The notes below the pieces were generated by a model. That model was not told where the DNA came from, did no database searches, and was given only the letters and a program-made list of their open reading frames with translations. A program made the translations under genes and the position numbers. 64,000 nt of DNA from Amphirosellinia nigrospora. Its lineage: Eukaryota > Ascomycota > Sordariomycetes > Xylariales > Xylariaceae. The stretch is taken from NCBI GenBank assembly GCA_004123355.1, contig SCHM01000007.1, positions 372,001-436,000 on the forward strand. The letters are read 5' to 3'. Shown piece by piece: positions 1-11,364 of this stretch; the first letter of the stretch is position 1; every line of letters begins with the position of its first letter.

Positions 1-420
1 CACTGCAGGATAATAATGGCGTAGCGCCGCGCGAGGCACTATAAAGGTAAGAGTACTGTTAATCACGAGGCTGTTATATAACTTTCGGTAGAAGAATTGC
101 TGCTGATCTGTCTCAGTGCCACTTAATACACTAGCGCGGCGATACACCATTATCCTGTAGACCTGCAGAATGTTGTAGCATAGTAGAGGCATTTGTCGCT
201 CTAATCATACGCCGTCCAGATGTTGGTTTGCGTGCTGGGGCTATGCACCGGAACGAATATTGACTCCAATGTCTATTTCCAGGTGAGCCCCTGCCTTCAG
301 CGCCTGTCTTGTAGAGTAAATGTGTGCCAATCGCATCATGGCGACGGATTCCGGACAGCCCGTCGCCATCGCATAATGTTGTGCGACTGTACATCAAAGA
401 AAGAGGCCCTTCCACCGTCT
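1..420. other. Flank left of the LINE insertion, no gene seen
   Basis: I see no convincing coding sequence here; the short open frames on both strands show no recognisable motif. The stretch ends at the left copy of the target-site duplication (421-434). Before the LINE inserted it would have been continuous with the sequence after 7749, so it may be distal upstream sequence of the FAD-oxidase gene at 8022. Confidence 0.4.
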
Positions 421-434
421 AACTCCGCCAATCC
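421..434. repeat. Left target-site duplication of the LINE
   Basis: The 14-base sequence AACTCCGCCAATCC is present here and again at 7736-7749, exactly flanking the LINE. A perfect 14-bp direct repeat at the two ends of a non-LTR element is the expected product of target-primed reverse transcription. Confidence 0.8.
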
Positions 435-580
435 ACCTTCCCCTTACATTTATTGTCCGTGCGCCTGGAACTGTTAGTACACAGGCGGGCGTAGCACCAA
501 AAACACTACATCAACTTAAATTAGCGTAATCTGCGCAAAACACCAAGACCCGCAATCGGCAGGATCACCACCCCCTACCG

Positions 581-2598
581 ATGGCGGAACCTCCAACACC
601 GCAACGACCGCCCGTTGCACCAGATCCTCAGTATTCCAGACAAACTGAGCCACCAACTCCGTCTGCGATCAATCTACAGCGTAAAAAGGTCAGAATTCAT
701 AGCGTTTTCGCTCCTCCAAGAATGTCCAACGGGAAGGGCGCTGCCGAAATCGAACCCTCACTTCAGGGCCTAGTCGCGGACCACTTCGCTGAAGCGGAAC
801 GCAACGCCACGAGTACAGAAGGAGGTGTTCACTACCCTCGCTACTACCCTGGACGGTTTCATCCAATCGTTCAACAAATCGAGCCAAAGCTCCCAACGCA
901 GGTTCGCGAAGGAACTTGCTGCGGAAGTTGGACAGTACCTGAGCACGGTAGTGTTCGCCAGGTCCGGAGGTGCAGTAGCTGCTCACCTTCGACCCCAATC
1001 AACCCACCCTGCCAGCAGTGAGGCCATCACTAGCGGCGGCGCCCCGCTAAATAGACACGAATCCCGCAGACATGAGCCCACCGAGAAGCAGACCGCTCCT
1101 CCGTCGGGGTCCTCTACGGGCAACCCGAACTCCTACGCGGCGAAAGCACGGGCTGCGAGCCACCTGCCACCTCCCAACCTACAGCCCGCCAGATCCTCTA
1201 GGTCGACGCCACCTTTGCGTCCTCGAAGGCGAAGTCGCGGCGACCAACACGGAGGACCCCCGAATCCTAGTCAGAGTCCTCGAGGACAGACTAATCTACA
1301 GACTTACACCTTTTGCGGCCCGGGTCGCCCTAACACAAGAGCTGAAACTACAGGCCTCGGAAATCCTAGACGTTCAGCTAACTAAGACCGGATGGTCTAT
1401 CAAGACAGCGGGGCCGGGGTCCGGGACAAACTAATGTCCACAGCAAATCAGGCGCTGATCACGCGTACCCTGGAGGCGGAAAAGATCGAGCTCCCTGAGA
1501 CGTGGGTCACCTATATCGTAGGAAACGTCCCCGCCTCTTTCCCGGACTACGTACAGCGAGGCGCCACGAACAACATTACCCCTAGGTGGGTTACCGAGGA
1601 AGCCGCAGTCCAGACAGGTTATACCCCGGTGGACGCTCACATCTCACGCAAAGGTGTCGACCCAAAACTGGCACGGCGTCCTGGGTGGTCTCGTTCAAAC
1701 ACCCAGTCAAGTCCTTTCGCCTCTTCTCTGTGAGCCATCCCGCCCGGCGGGTGAACAAGAGGCCGCTGATTGTGCGGCACGGCGCCCAGGGCCAAGGATG
1801 CCAGGGGTACCACACCGCCAGACACTGCACCAGGGCTAACCGCTGCGAGACTTGCGGTGAGCGCTCCGACGAACATGAACCGGGACCATGCAATAAACCA
1901 CCCAGGTGCGCTAACTGCTACGGTCCCTTCCCCGCTAGCCACAACAACTGCCCTGCGAGACCCAGGAGGGTGAACGGCCAGGTGGTCGCACTCACCAAGG
2001 CCCAACTCCAGGCGGTGAGGAAGATTGGCGGCACGCAATACAGCGAAGTCAACAGACCTGCCTTCGCAGCCGAGGATATCCCCGCTACGGACTCAGATGA
2101 TAGCGTCCGTCCCCCGGGCCTACTGGCCAACTGGGAACACTGGGAACACTGGGACCCCACAGAACAAGAGGCGTAAGAGACAGGCCCCGGAGAGCGAAGG
2201 ATCACCGCCCACCTTCCTGGCCACAGGCAGGTTCCCGTCCAGCGGCTCGAGCGTGGAGCCAGGAGAAGAGGGTGAGACGTCAGAGGAGGTGATCATGGTG
2301 AGCGACGACCCGCTGGAGGAGGACGAGGAACCCGCTTTTGACGGCCCGAGTTCGAGCAGCCGGCAACCGTCTAGAGGAAGGGCTTCTAAGACCCGAGGGG
2401 TTTCTAAGGCCCGGTTAACGAAACGCGCCGGCAAACAACCAGTAATGACGCTGGTCCTGAGCGAGGCTGACACGGACAGCCGGCAGGCATCGGGGCAGGG
2501 CCTCTAAGACGCGGGCCACAGCACTTACTACGCAGATGTACACGACACCCTTCGAGTCCTCTAGAGATCATGAGCCCGAATCCGAGGAGGAGAACTAA
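581..2598 (+). pseudogene. LINE ORF1, gag-like zinc-knuckle protein, frameshifted
   Basis: ORF1 encodes the nucleic-acid-binding protein that packages LINE RNA. The start is the ATG at 581 (MAEPPTPQRPP). A Pro/Ser-rich N-terminal part is followed by a conserved region read in pieces from about 1220 to 1720, and then by three knuckle-like cysteine clusters at about 1800-1960: CQGYHTARHC, CETCGERSDEHEPGPC and a final CANC-type unit. The C-terminal tail is Ser/Glu-rich and acidic, ending at TAA 2596-2598. At least three frame changes are needed to follow the protein (near 825-1000, 1200-1400 and 1680-1740). The stop overlaps the ORF2 start by 29 bases in another frame, a usual arrangement in this clade. 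Confidence 0.75.
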
Positions 2599-5500
2599 GC
2601 GGCAGTGGCGCCGCAGGGCTGAGTCACCAAAAGCTCTGCGCGTTGAAGTTCACAACGTGCGGAGGACTCAGCCAGTACACCTTACCTTTCTGGAAAAATG
2701 CTGGGGGAGGGCATTGACGTGGTTATGATCCAGAACCCTGGATCTCGACACTGTCGGACACACGAACCCAGAACCACCCGGGTACACCTCATACGCCCCA
2801 CTGGACTTCTGGGACTGCGAAGAAAACAGCCTAGGGTAATGACTTACGTTAGGATAGGATCCAGGATAAAAGCCACGCTACGACGGGCTATCCATCTAGG
2901 GACCTGCTATGGGTGACATAAACGGGTACCCCATGCTGAACTACTATAGGGCTCCAGGCAACTCGGAGGTCCTGGACTATATATTTGCGCGCTTGAGCCG
3001 CCGCCGGACTGCCTAGTTGCAGGGACGCCAACGCTAAACACTCGGACTGGGAACCCGGCATTACTTCACGAGACGGGGGACAACAATTATCTGCCTGGTC
3101 GGCCAGGACGGGCATGAGCTATATCGGGAACCGGGAAGAGCTACACACAAAGACGGGCACGTTATCGACCTCCCGTTCTCCAATGTCCCTTTCTTGGAAG
3201 CACACCTGGACAGACGATGCGTATCTGGCTCAGACCACTTCCCGCTACGGATAATGTACCCCGATCGGGGGCAAGAAGCTACCCTGGAACAAACAGGTGG
3301 AGGGTCAAGGAGGAATCCCTAGGGAGACTTTCGGACATAGTGGGAATAGCGGCCCCAACACTCCCAGATATCTCGGAGGCTAGCACCGGAGAGGAACTAG
3401 ACCACGCCGCTAACTCACTCGCCGCGCTCCTGCAGGACGCGGTGGAGTCGGTAGACAGCAGACACAGGGTGGAAGGCAAGTCCGCCCCCTGGTGGACCCG
3501 AATGCAGGGAGGCATGGCAGGCCTGGAGAGAGGCGATAGGCTGCGCACCGAGAGAGAGCAGGACTCTGACGAAGTCACGGAGGAAAGGCGAGCATTCCTC
3601 TCCACCGTTCGTAAGGCCAAGAGAGACTACTGGAGAGTTAGGATCGACGGGGTTAAGTCGGACAAAGACCTCTACAACCTGATTGGCTGGCACAAGCTGG
3701 TCCCAGGCTTCGAGTTCCCCCTCTAAAGGACCCGGACTCGGGGGCCTCTATTGAAAACGGCCCGGACAAGGCTTTACACTTGCACGAAAGGATTCTCCGG
3801 AGATTCAGCGCGGAGGATGATTCTACGGAGGAGCTGCCCGAGGGGACGGGACACCTACCCTGGCGGACAGACATTACCCTGGAAGAAATCTATAAGCACA
3901 TGTGTGGAGTTGCCTCAACCTCACCCGGCGAAGACGGCATCACTGCCAGGATCATCAAGGCCTGCTGGCCGCACATCGGGGAGTACTGGGCAACTGGGTG
4001 AGAGGTCCTCACGATCGGCTACTACCAAGACCCTGGAAAACTGCGCAGGTGGCCATGATACCGAAGGTGGGCAAGACCGATTTCTCCTCCTACAGATCCT
4101 TTAGACCTATTGCATTGTTATCCTGTATAGGGAAGGGGTTCGAGAGGCTGGTTGCGAGACGGATGGCCTGGACCGGCCTACAAGAGGGCATCTTCAGCGC
4201 GCAGCACGGGGGCACTTCCCACGCGCTCAGCTATGGACCTAGTGGCTAGCCTTACACACGAAGTGGAACTCGCACTAGCGGCAGGAAAGAAAGCGACGCT
4301 GGTTACAGACGTCCAAGGGGCGTTCGACGCACTACTCCGGAGACGACTTCTGAAGAGGATGACATTGCAAGGCTGGCTCAAACCTACTACAGCTAGTGGA
4401 CAGCTTCCTTACGGGACGAAGCATTAGGACTAGGCTCGAAGAGGATACTACTGAGGCCCAAGAACAGGAGTGCGGGACGCCACAAGGCTCCCCTGGTCAC
4501 CGATACTATATATGCTCTATATGGCCGAGTGGTTAGTGGAGCTAAGTGCGATGGGGCTACGCGGACGACCTAGCTGTCCTCGCAATGCGGATACGCTCGA
4601 AGAAAGCGCCGAACTGGCTCGCCAGGAGGTCGAAAAGGTTCTAGACTACGGGAGAGACAACAAATATTCTTCGCCCCCGAAAAGATGGAGGCAGTCCATT
4701 TCACGAAAGGCAGAGAGGAGATAACCCGGAGATAGAGACCCCGTGGGCGCATCCACCCAGTCCCGATCTGGGAGTCCGACGGAGCAGCTATCCCGGCCCG
4801 GCAGGTGCTGCTAAGATCGCGACCGGCACTCCGTTGGCTGGGGGTTTGGTTCGACAGGAGATCAGTTTTAAAAGGCACGTAGAGAAGCGGGCCGCGATCA
4901 CGATGAAGATCTCGAATCATATCAAGGCCCTGGCCGCAACGAAGAGAGGACCACCCGCAGCCTCCCTCCACAAAGCCGCAAGGACAGTGGTACTTCCCTC
5001 GCTCCTATACGGGCACGAAGTGTGGTACAAAGGGCGAACTAAACCCGGGAAGCATATCGCGCCCGGGAGGCCCAAAGAAACTAGCACCCGACTAGGGGCC
5101 ATATTGACCTAGTCCAACGGGCCCTGGTTAAGGCAGCTAGGGGCGTACTCCGGTGTGGAAGACCCAACCGAACGCTACGCTTTTCGTGGATAGCGGGCTC
5201 CCTACTGCGCAGATAGCACTGGACGAAGCCAGGCTACGCTACGCATACCGGATACGCACAGTAACTAAGGAACACCCGCTCGCAAGCAGGGCGGAACCTA
5301 GGAAAATCAGCAGGGGAAAACGGGTAGGCCAACAGATGAAGCTCCGCTCCGGGCTTCAACTAGCGGCGGCGCTACTACTATCGAAAGGCCGGTACTATAC
5401 GCGCCGAGATATCCCCCCGGCTCCCTAAAAGACCCCACGGGCGGTCAGTCGAAAGAAGAGGCGGCAGCAGAGTTTAAGAAGTGGTTCGCGGACCGATCGG

Positions 5501-6598
5501 TGTTCGATATTACAGTGTTCTCGGATGGCTCCAAGATTAAGGGCGGCGGACTAGGCTACGGGTATGTGGTCTACGAAGCACCGAAAAGATAGCTGAGGGC
5601 AAAGGAGGCCTTAACCCGATCGGGAACGTGTACGACGCGAAGGCGCGGGGGCACTAAGAGGACTGCAGAGAGCGGTGCAATTAGCCCCCTCGGAAATCAC
5701 GGTCTGCGCAGACAATCGTCGGCGATATGAGCTCCTAGAAGGATGCCCCTACACATCACAGAAGGTCTTCATTCAGATACACGAGCTGATGGAAAAGCAC
5801 AACGTTAGGCTTAAATGGAGCCCCGGGCACATGGATATCACGGGCAACGAGGAAGCGGACACGCTTGCGAAGGCGGCCGCCGAGTTCGGGCCTGACGATT
5901 CTGAATTCATCGGACCTACGGCATCTGGCATCAAAACTATAGCCAGGCAGCAGATCAGGAACAAGCGGACGCCTGGTGGTTTAACGACCCCCCAGTCAAG
6001 AGCAGAGCGGTGCGGATATAGGAGTCCTACAACCTATAGGGCACCAGTCAGCGGGCATCCGGTACAACCCGGCCGCTGCCCGGAAGCCTTATTCCTCCCA
6101 AGGCATATATGAACAAATACTCTGCTGCCTGTCCGGGCACGGAGATTACGATTGGTACCACAGGAAGTTCAGGCACGAAGGGGCGGAACTACACTGCCCC
6201 TGCAAAGGAATCGACTCATGGTGGGACTACGCTACGAAAACAAGGACGCACCTGGTGCACTGCATTGGGTCACAAAGGAGACAGGCCGACTGGCCGGCCC
6301 CGCCGAAACCTAAACCGAGGCCGACGGCAGCGAGTGGAGGACGATAGCTGGCCAATGAGATTCTACAGGAAGAGTTAATTTTTCGAATGACTATGAAGCC
6401 TACCTAATCTGGCTAATCCGGAGCCCTAAGGACTTCCAGAGGTTCTGCGAAGCTACGGAATACTTTACGAAAATCTGCCCCCCCTTCGCCGCGCAACGGG
6501 TGTGCTGCGAAGGTCGCGATAGACACAGGTCCCCTGACCCCCTGGACGAAGAGCAGTCGGACCTCGATATAGTCGAGCCGATCCCCCTGTCCCCCTAA
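2570..6598 (+). pseudogene. LINE ORF2: endonuclease, reverse transcriptase, RNase H, frameshifted
   Basis: ORF2 would nick the target and copy the element's RNA. The ATG at 2570 opens a frame (MSPNPRRRTKRQWRR) that overlaps the end of ORF1. The apurinic-type endonuclease is seen in fragments, with a DANAKHSDW block near 3027 and the SDHFPL active-site block near 3232. Reverse transcriptase motifs follow: PKVGKTDFSSYRSFRPIALL near 4063, DVQGAFD near 4310, GTPQGSP near 4474 and GYADDLAVLA near 4556. RNase H shows FSDGSKIKGGG near 5517 and GHMDITGNEEADTLAKAAAE near 5827. A terminal GHGDYDWYH...CPC zinc-binding block lies near 6136. A last frame from about 6388 ends at TAA 6596-6598. More than ten frame changes or stops break the chain; one is a single missing base just after GTPQGSP. 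Confidence 0.85.
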
Positions 6599-7735
6599 GT
6601 GCTCGAGGCCACTTGACCTCGCCCGGAGCCACAAGCTCCTTTCAACCCTTCCTCCCCTTTTTCCACCCCTTTCCTCCCAACTCCGACCCAACCTACCCTG
6701 GAGAAGGATTCCTGAGACAGTGGGAAGAATGTAAGTGCCGAGGCACGGACATAGTTACTAGGAGTAAACACGGGCAAGGAAGTAAGAGTGTGGAGCTCTT
6801 CACACCCCTACTCCCCTGCCCGGCACCTACACCTGTTAACTGTGTCCGGGACCCTTCACCGACATTGACCCACTGCCCACAAAATTGCGGAATCCCCGCG
6901 AACCAGAGCCCCCAGGCAGTCCTTCCCCCAGGTAGCCCACATTGCCCCCGTTTTCCCTCAGGTCCCCAGCACCCACGTTCCCTCGGTTCCCACATATCCC
7001 CCAGCACCCCTCAAGCCCCCGGTTCCCCTCGGACTGCGCTCGGTCTCTCCCCCGGTCCCCTCAAGATCCCCCGGTCCCCTCTAGATCCCCGCCCTCGTTT
7101 AAATTTATTTTACTTACTATTTTCCTCGAGTAACTTTGTTTTCATTACCTTCGGCTGTTTTGGTGGCATAGATTGGGATTTCTATTTGATTAGCTTCTGG
7201 AGTTTCTCGGCGGCGCGGATACAGGCATGGAGCTCGGCGTTTTATGCTTTACACCTTATTTCTCGAGTTCCCGTCCCCGCTAGCAGCCTACGGCCGCCGG
7301 TGGGTCAGGTCTCCCGGAAAAATACCAGCCCCCTAACTAGGTGGTGGCTCACCCAGCTCGAAGGCCCGGGCCTTGGCGCGCCCATCGCCCCCTCCCAGCG
7401 AAGTAGCTCACACTAGGCCAGAAGGGGGGTCTGGGCCACGTTTGTCGGCCCCGGATATCCTTCACACTGCCCCTCCCCCCACCGGAGGGCCCCCGCACCC
7501 AGTCCTAATGAGGACGAACCGAACGCACAAGGCACGGCAGTCCTAAAAGGAGTGGACACGGAGTTATGAAATAGCACGCCCTTGAGGCTAGAAGATGGAG
7601 TCTATAACGTCTAAATGTATCTAGAATGGGTCACTTAGCGAGATAGCGCACCACGCCTGATGCCCTTTAGGAGGCTTGGGCTACTGCAACGCAGTAGACC
7701 CCCATGGCAGTGAAACACCATCAATCAATCAATCA
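6599..7735 (+). other. LINE 3' region, C-rich and non-coding, with AATC tail
   Basis: This is the stretch between the end of ORF2 and the right target-site duplication. It is rich in short CCCC and CCTCC runs (about 6640-7090). The long proline/serine-rich frame it contains comes from base composition and has no domain. A run of AATC repeats (7719-7735) abuts the right duplication and is the likely priming tail of the element. Confidence 0.6.
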
Positions 7736-7749
7736 AACTCCGCCAATCC
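7736..7749. repeat. Right target-site duplication of the LINE
   Basis: AACTCCGCCAATCC, identical to 421-434; it follows the AATC tail directly. Confidence 0.8.
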
Positions 7750-8021
7750 TTCTTTATCCGTCAAACGTTGCTTCATCTGATGCAACATTGACAACAGGGG
7801 ACACCACAGAACACGACTGCAGCGTGAGAGAGTTACACGCCGCCGCAGCAGCTCCAACCTATCAGTCTCCAGGCCAAGACAGCGTTATCTCACCTAACAC
7901 GCCCTTTACGCTTCTCCCTCGGCTCATATATGAGACCCTTCAAATTAGCTTTGGGCGGGTACTGGAACGCGCTCTCCAGATCCAGCTTGCCATCGTAGCA
8001 TCACTATTCGTCAGCTAAACC
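7750..8021 (+). promoter_or_regulatory. Upstream region of the FAD-oxidase gene
   Basis: About 270 bases lie between the LINE's right duplication and the ATG at 8022. The LINE therefore landed in the presumed promoter zone of this gene. No clear TATA box or binding site stands out. Confidence 0.3.
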
Positions 8022-9679
8022 ATGACTCTATCAATCGCTCAAGAGCTCAAGGCGCGGCTCTCGCCCACTGCTGACGTCGTCAGTCCTTGCAGCGAGAAAT
8101 TTGCCAACCTCACTGGCCGGTGGCGGGAATATCATGCACCTACGGTCGCGGCCGTGGTCCAGGACACGACCGAGGGCGACATCCAGCAGTCGGTAAGCCG
8201 ATCACCACAAATCACCGGAACGCTAGTGTTGTTCTCTATCTATCTATGACTACTAACTCAAGGTCTGTCTCCTCAACTGCTAGGTCCGCTATGCCAACGA
8301 GCACAACATGGCCTTCTTCGGAAGAGCTGGAGGGCACGGCGCGACCGAGGACATGGGCCTCGCGCGGAATGCTCTCCAGATCGACTTCCGCAAGATGAGT
8401 TACGTCGACGTGGCCTCTGACGGCAAGTCGGCCAAGATTGGAGGCGGTGCAACCGTCAAGCAAGTCGTCGCGGCCCTTGAGGTAGTTGGCCAACGTACAG
8501 GTGAGAATCCCCGCCCTCCCCTACCTAGCCCCTCGCACGTGTGACGAGCCGTCTTTTGTTCTGATCGCGGCCCCCAGTCACCGGAATATGCGAATGCGTG
8601 GGAATGTCCGCGCCAATTCTTGGTGGCGGTCATCATTGGTTGCAGGGTGAATACGGCCTTGCCGCCGACCAGGTTATATAGGCGAGGCTCATCCTCAGCA
8701 GCGGCGAAGTGGTGACGGTATCCAAAGATTCGCACCCGGACTTCTTCTGGGCCATTCGGGGCGCCGGCCACAACTTTGGTCTTGTGGCCGAGTGGGAGTA
8801 CCGCATATACGATGCCAACCCCGAGGCTGCGAAATGATCTTACGAAATATTCATGTTCACTGGGACAAGCTCGAGGCCCTCTACACCCTTCATAACGAAA
8901 TGCAGAAGACCCAGCCGGTACATGCCATCCACTGGAGTTATATTATCAGGCCTGCGGTACTCAACCTTGACCACGTAAGTGGAACTCCGACTTCTATACT
9001 GTAAAACAATCGGAGGCAACTTCCCGTATACTAACTTTTGTGCCAGCCCATTCTGTGGTACGGCATCATCTACGATAGGCCCAAGGCCAAGGCCCGTGAG
9101 TATGCCAAGCCCCTGCACGACATCGAGTCCATCATGATCCAGGCCGGCACGGCCATGACGCACGAGCTCGCCGCCCTCACCTTCCAGGATAGCGACGGGC
9201 CCGGGTGCGCGTACGGGCTGACCTCGCTGCGGTTCCCGATCGGGCTCAAGACGTTCGACGTGCCGGCGGTGCGGCGCGTCTTTGACTACATCGACCAGAT
9301 CTTCCAGGACATCCCCGAGATCGCTGGCTCCTTCTTCCTGCTCGAGGGCTACTCGACGCAGGCCGTGCAGGCCGTCGACGAGCTGTGCACCGCCTCCCCC
9401 CACCGCGCCGACAAGCTCCTCGTCACCTCGTACGTCCATTACGCGCCGGACCCGCGCATAGACCCCCTCGCCGATGCCTACGGCCGCGAGCTGCGCCGGA
9501 TCCTGCTCGACGCCAGCGACGACCCGCTCCACCTGCACGCCTACGTCAACTACGCCAACGGTGACGAGGACCTGCGCGCCGTCTACAGCTGGGAGGACTG
9601 GTGCCTGGAGAAGCTGTGGAAGCTCAAGGCCCAGTGGGACCCAGAGAATAAGCTCAGGTACTACGTCCCTCTTGTGTAA
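8022..9679 (+). pseudogene. FAD-linked oxidoreductase, berberine-bridge-enzyme type, inactivated
   Basis: Enzymes of this family oxidise small metabolites with a covalently bound FAD and are common in fungal secondary metabolism. Four exons can be followed: 8022-8192, 8284-8500, 8578-8974 and 9047-9679, with GT/AG introns and a CTAAC branch site in the last. The first exons hold the FAD-binding domain, with GRAGGHG (the histidine that usually bonds FAD) and GICECVGMSAPILGGGHHW (a cysteine at the usual second attachment point). The C-terminal BBE signature is seen in YVNYANGDE and WDPENKLRYYVPL. Exon 3 has TAG at 8679-8681, TGA at 8835-8837 (where Trp is expected) and a missing base near 8861. 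The last exon is clean. The three lesions all fall in one exon, so a sequence check is worthwhile before calling the gene dead. Confidence 0.85.
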
Positions 9680-10539
9680 GTGAAGGAACGGAAGAGCTTC
9701 CGCCCTTCTTTCGGTGAGCTGTTCGTAGGGAGACAGGCAGGCGGCGAGTGGTGTTGTGTTTTTATTGTCTGTATAAGTCAATGGCCCAGGGTGCCATGGC
9801 GCCCAACTTAGCACCTACTTCTGTAATTATTAATCATGGAAAAGGTACCGCCACCGAGAAGTAAACGCCCCCCTTTGCCCGGGACCTGGGCTTAGTCTAC
9901 TTACCTACCCATTGCGGCTTTAGCATACTAAAACTATCTCATGGTGACATTCTCCGTGAAATCTCAATCCATGCGGCCGGGATATAACCCAGCATAAATT
10001 CAAGACATCGTACAATAGGTATTAATGATTACCGCCGAAAAGTCCGAGGGGAAGGGGGCCGGGGGTGGGTTTTACAAAAAGCCGTCTACCGGATACTAGT
10101 CGACAAGATCCACCCATCCGCCTATCAAGCAGCACCTCCCGTCTTCGCCTCCTGATCTCCCTGCCCATGATCCGAGATGTCATTGCTTTATTGCTTGAGT
10201 TGGCAACGAGGTGGATCTGCAACAGCAACGGCTGAGTTGTCGGACAGTTGTGGTGTCCCCGATTCGGGTCGCCCGTGCCCTCGCAGGATCATCTCAGCAT
10301 AATATCGAAGGCGGCGTTGACCCGCTTCAAGCCGGCTTCGTGGATGAGCTTCCAGGCGGGTCGCTGGATGACATCGTGAGCTAGGGAGCCTATTCCTTCT
10401 TGCACGTCTTTGGGGTTTATATTAGTCAAGTTCATCATCATCATTACACCCTGAAGTGGGGTAGCTACGAAGCTATTTGAGGGCAGATGCTGACTTATAC
10501 CTATCTCTATGTACGTGGGCCTTTCCATGCTCGGTCCCG
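9680..10539. other. Intergenic, no supported gene
   Basis: Downstream of the FAD oxidase. A minus-strand frame at 10289-10528 has a coding look but no motif I recognise, and lies directly beyond the UstYa-like gene. It could be degraded sequence of that gene or of something else. Confidence 0.35.
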
Positions 10540-11354
10540 GCGGCGAGAAACCCTGTCGCGTTGAAAACCCTATAGCCCTCGACGTACTACTTCAGCGCGT
10601 CCAAATCTCGACATACCCGAGGGAACCCACTCCCCAAGAACCCGTCCGTCTTCTCGTCGGCCTCATACGGCTCTACGGTCGTGTCGACGGAATACGTGGT
10701 CTGCGTGAGGTAGTTAAAGCAATGGGCTACGTGTATGGTCCTGTTCTTACCGAAATCAAACTCCTCGAGCTCATCGTTGAGGATGGCTGAGTAGAAGGCA
10801 CGTCTCAGTATGTAGAGACAGTGTAGCTGGTGGAAAGTGGTTGGCATGGAGACGGTGGGGCGAGAGAGCCGTCTCTGAAGTACCCCAGGCCATCTGGATT
10901 GACCGGAGCCCCTTGTCAGCCGCGCCACGCGAGATGAGCGTAAAGCCTTACCATGCATCATCCAATCGGATTGGGGGCAACTCACTCGGTACAGAGCATC
11001 CCAGATGGGCTCTGATATGTTCCCCGCTCCGCCGCCCTGGCGTGGTTCCTGCGAGAAAGGAGAGAAGTATACAAACCCCCCTACAAGTATTGCACGGGAA
11101 TTTGTGGTGCCGTCGCTGCGAGGCTAAGGTCTTTCTGAGCACTCTTGCAGTTGTGTGTCCCCGTCCAAGTTGCCCCCGCGAAGAATCCGGCTGCTGACAG
11201 GACAATCGCCAACACAGTCACCACCGTACGGAGGCGGTTGAGAGTTTGCCTTGGAAAACGTTTGGTATTCATCCATAGATTCTGAATAAAGTTGGTCATC
11301 TTCATCCTTGGCCAGAGGCTGATAATTCTTAGTATCCGAAATTTGAGGCGCCAT
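10540..11354 (-). pseudogene. UstYa-like (DUF3328) oxidase/cyclase family protein, decayed
   Basis: UstYa-type proteins act in fungal secondary metabolism, including oxidative cyclisation in ribosomally made peptides such as ustiloxins. Reading leftward from the ATG at 11354 (MAPQISDTKNYQPLAKDEDD), an acidic cytosolic N-terminus leads to a single membrane segment in another frame (VVTVLAIVLSAAGFFAGATW, about 11160-11220). Both family HxxHC motifs are present: HQLHC near 10825 and HVAHC at 10719-10733. A frameshift separates N-terminus from membrane segment, another lies before the first HxxHC, and TAG at 10587-10589 interrupts a continuing conserved C-terminus (YVEGYRVFN). With the FAD oxidase and the second copy at 13.2-13.7 kb it suggests a former cluster. 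Confidence 0.7.
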
Positions 11355-11364
11355 GAGGGTCACG

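Larger units (their letters stand above)
435..7735 (+). mobile_element. Full-length but inactive Tad-like LINE (non-LTR retrotransposon)
   Basis: The element has the full layout of a fungal Tad-clade LINE: a leader of about 145 bases, ORF1 with zinc knuckles, ORF2 with endonuclease, reverse transcriptase and RNase H, a C-rich 3' region, and a short tandem AATC tail (about 7719-7735). The two ends are fixed by the 14-bp duplication at 421-434 and 7736-7749. Both ORFs carry many frameshifts and stops, so this copy cannot move by itself. The body stays GC-rich, without the strong C-to-T bias expected from repeat-induced point mutation; decay appears to be mainly by indels. The clade assignment is from domain order, not from a tree. 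Confidence 0.85.

Noticed and set aside
6613-7416. 267-codon Pro/Ser-rich plus frame
   Set aside because: It arises from C-rich low-complexity sequence in the 3' region of the LINE, with no motif and no homologous frame.
8239-8251. CTAT repeats as a functional element
   Set aside because: A few tandem tetramers inside an intron; ordinary microsatellite.
8840-9814. Long minus-strand open frame of 324 codons
   Set aside because: It lies antisense to exons 3-4 of the FAD oxidase, is rich in Val/Gly/Leu from high GC, and has no domain; the plus strand has clear BBE motifs.
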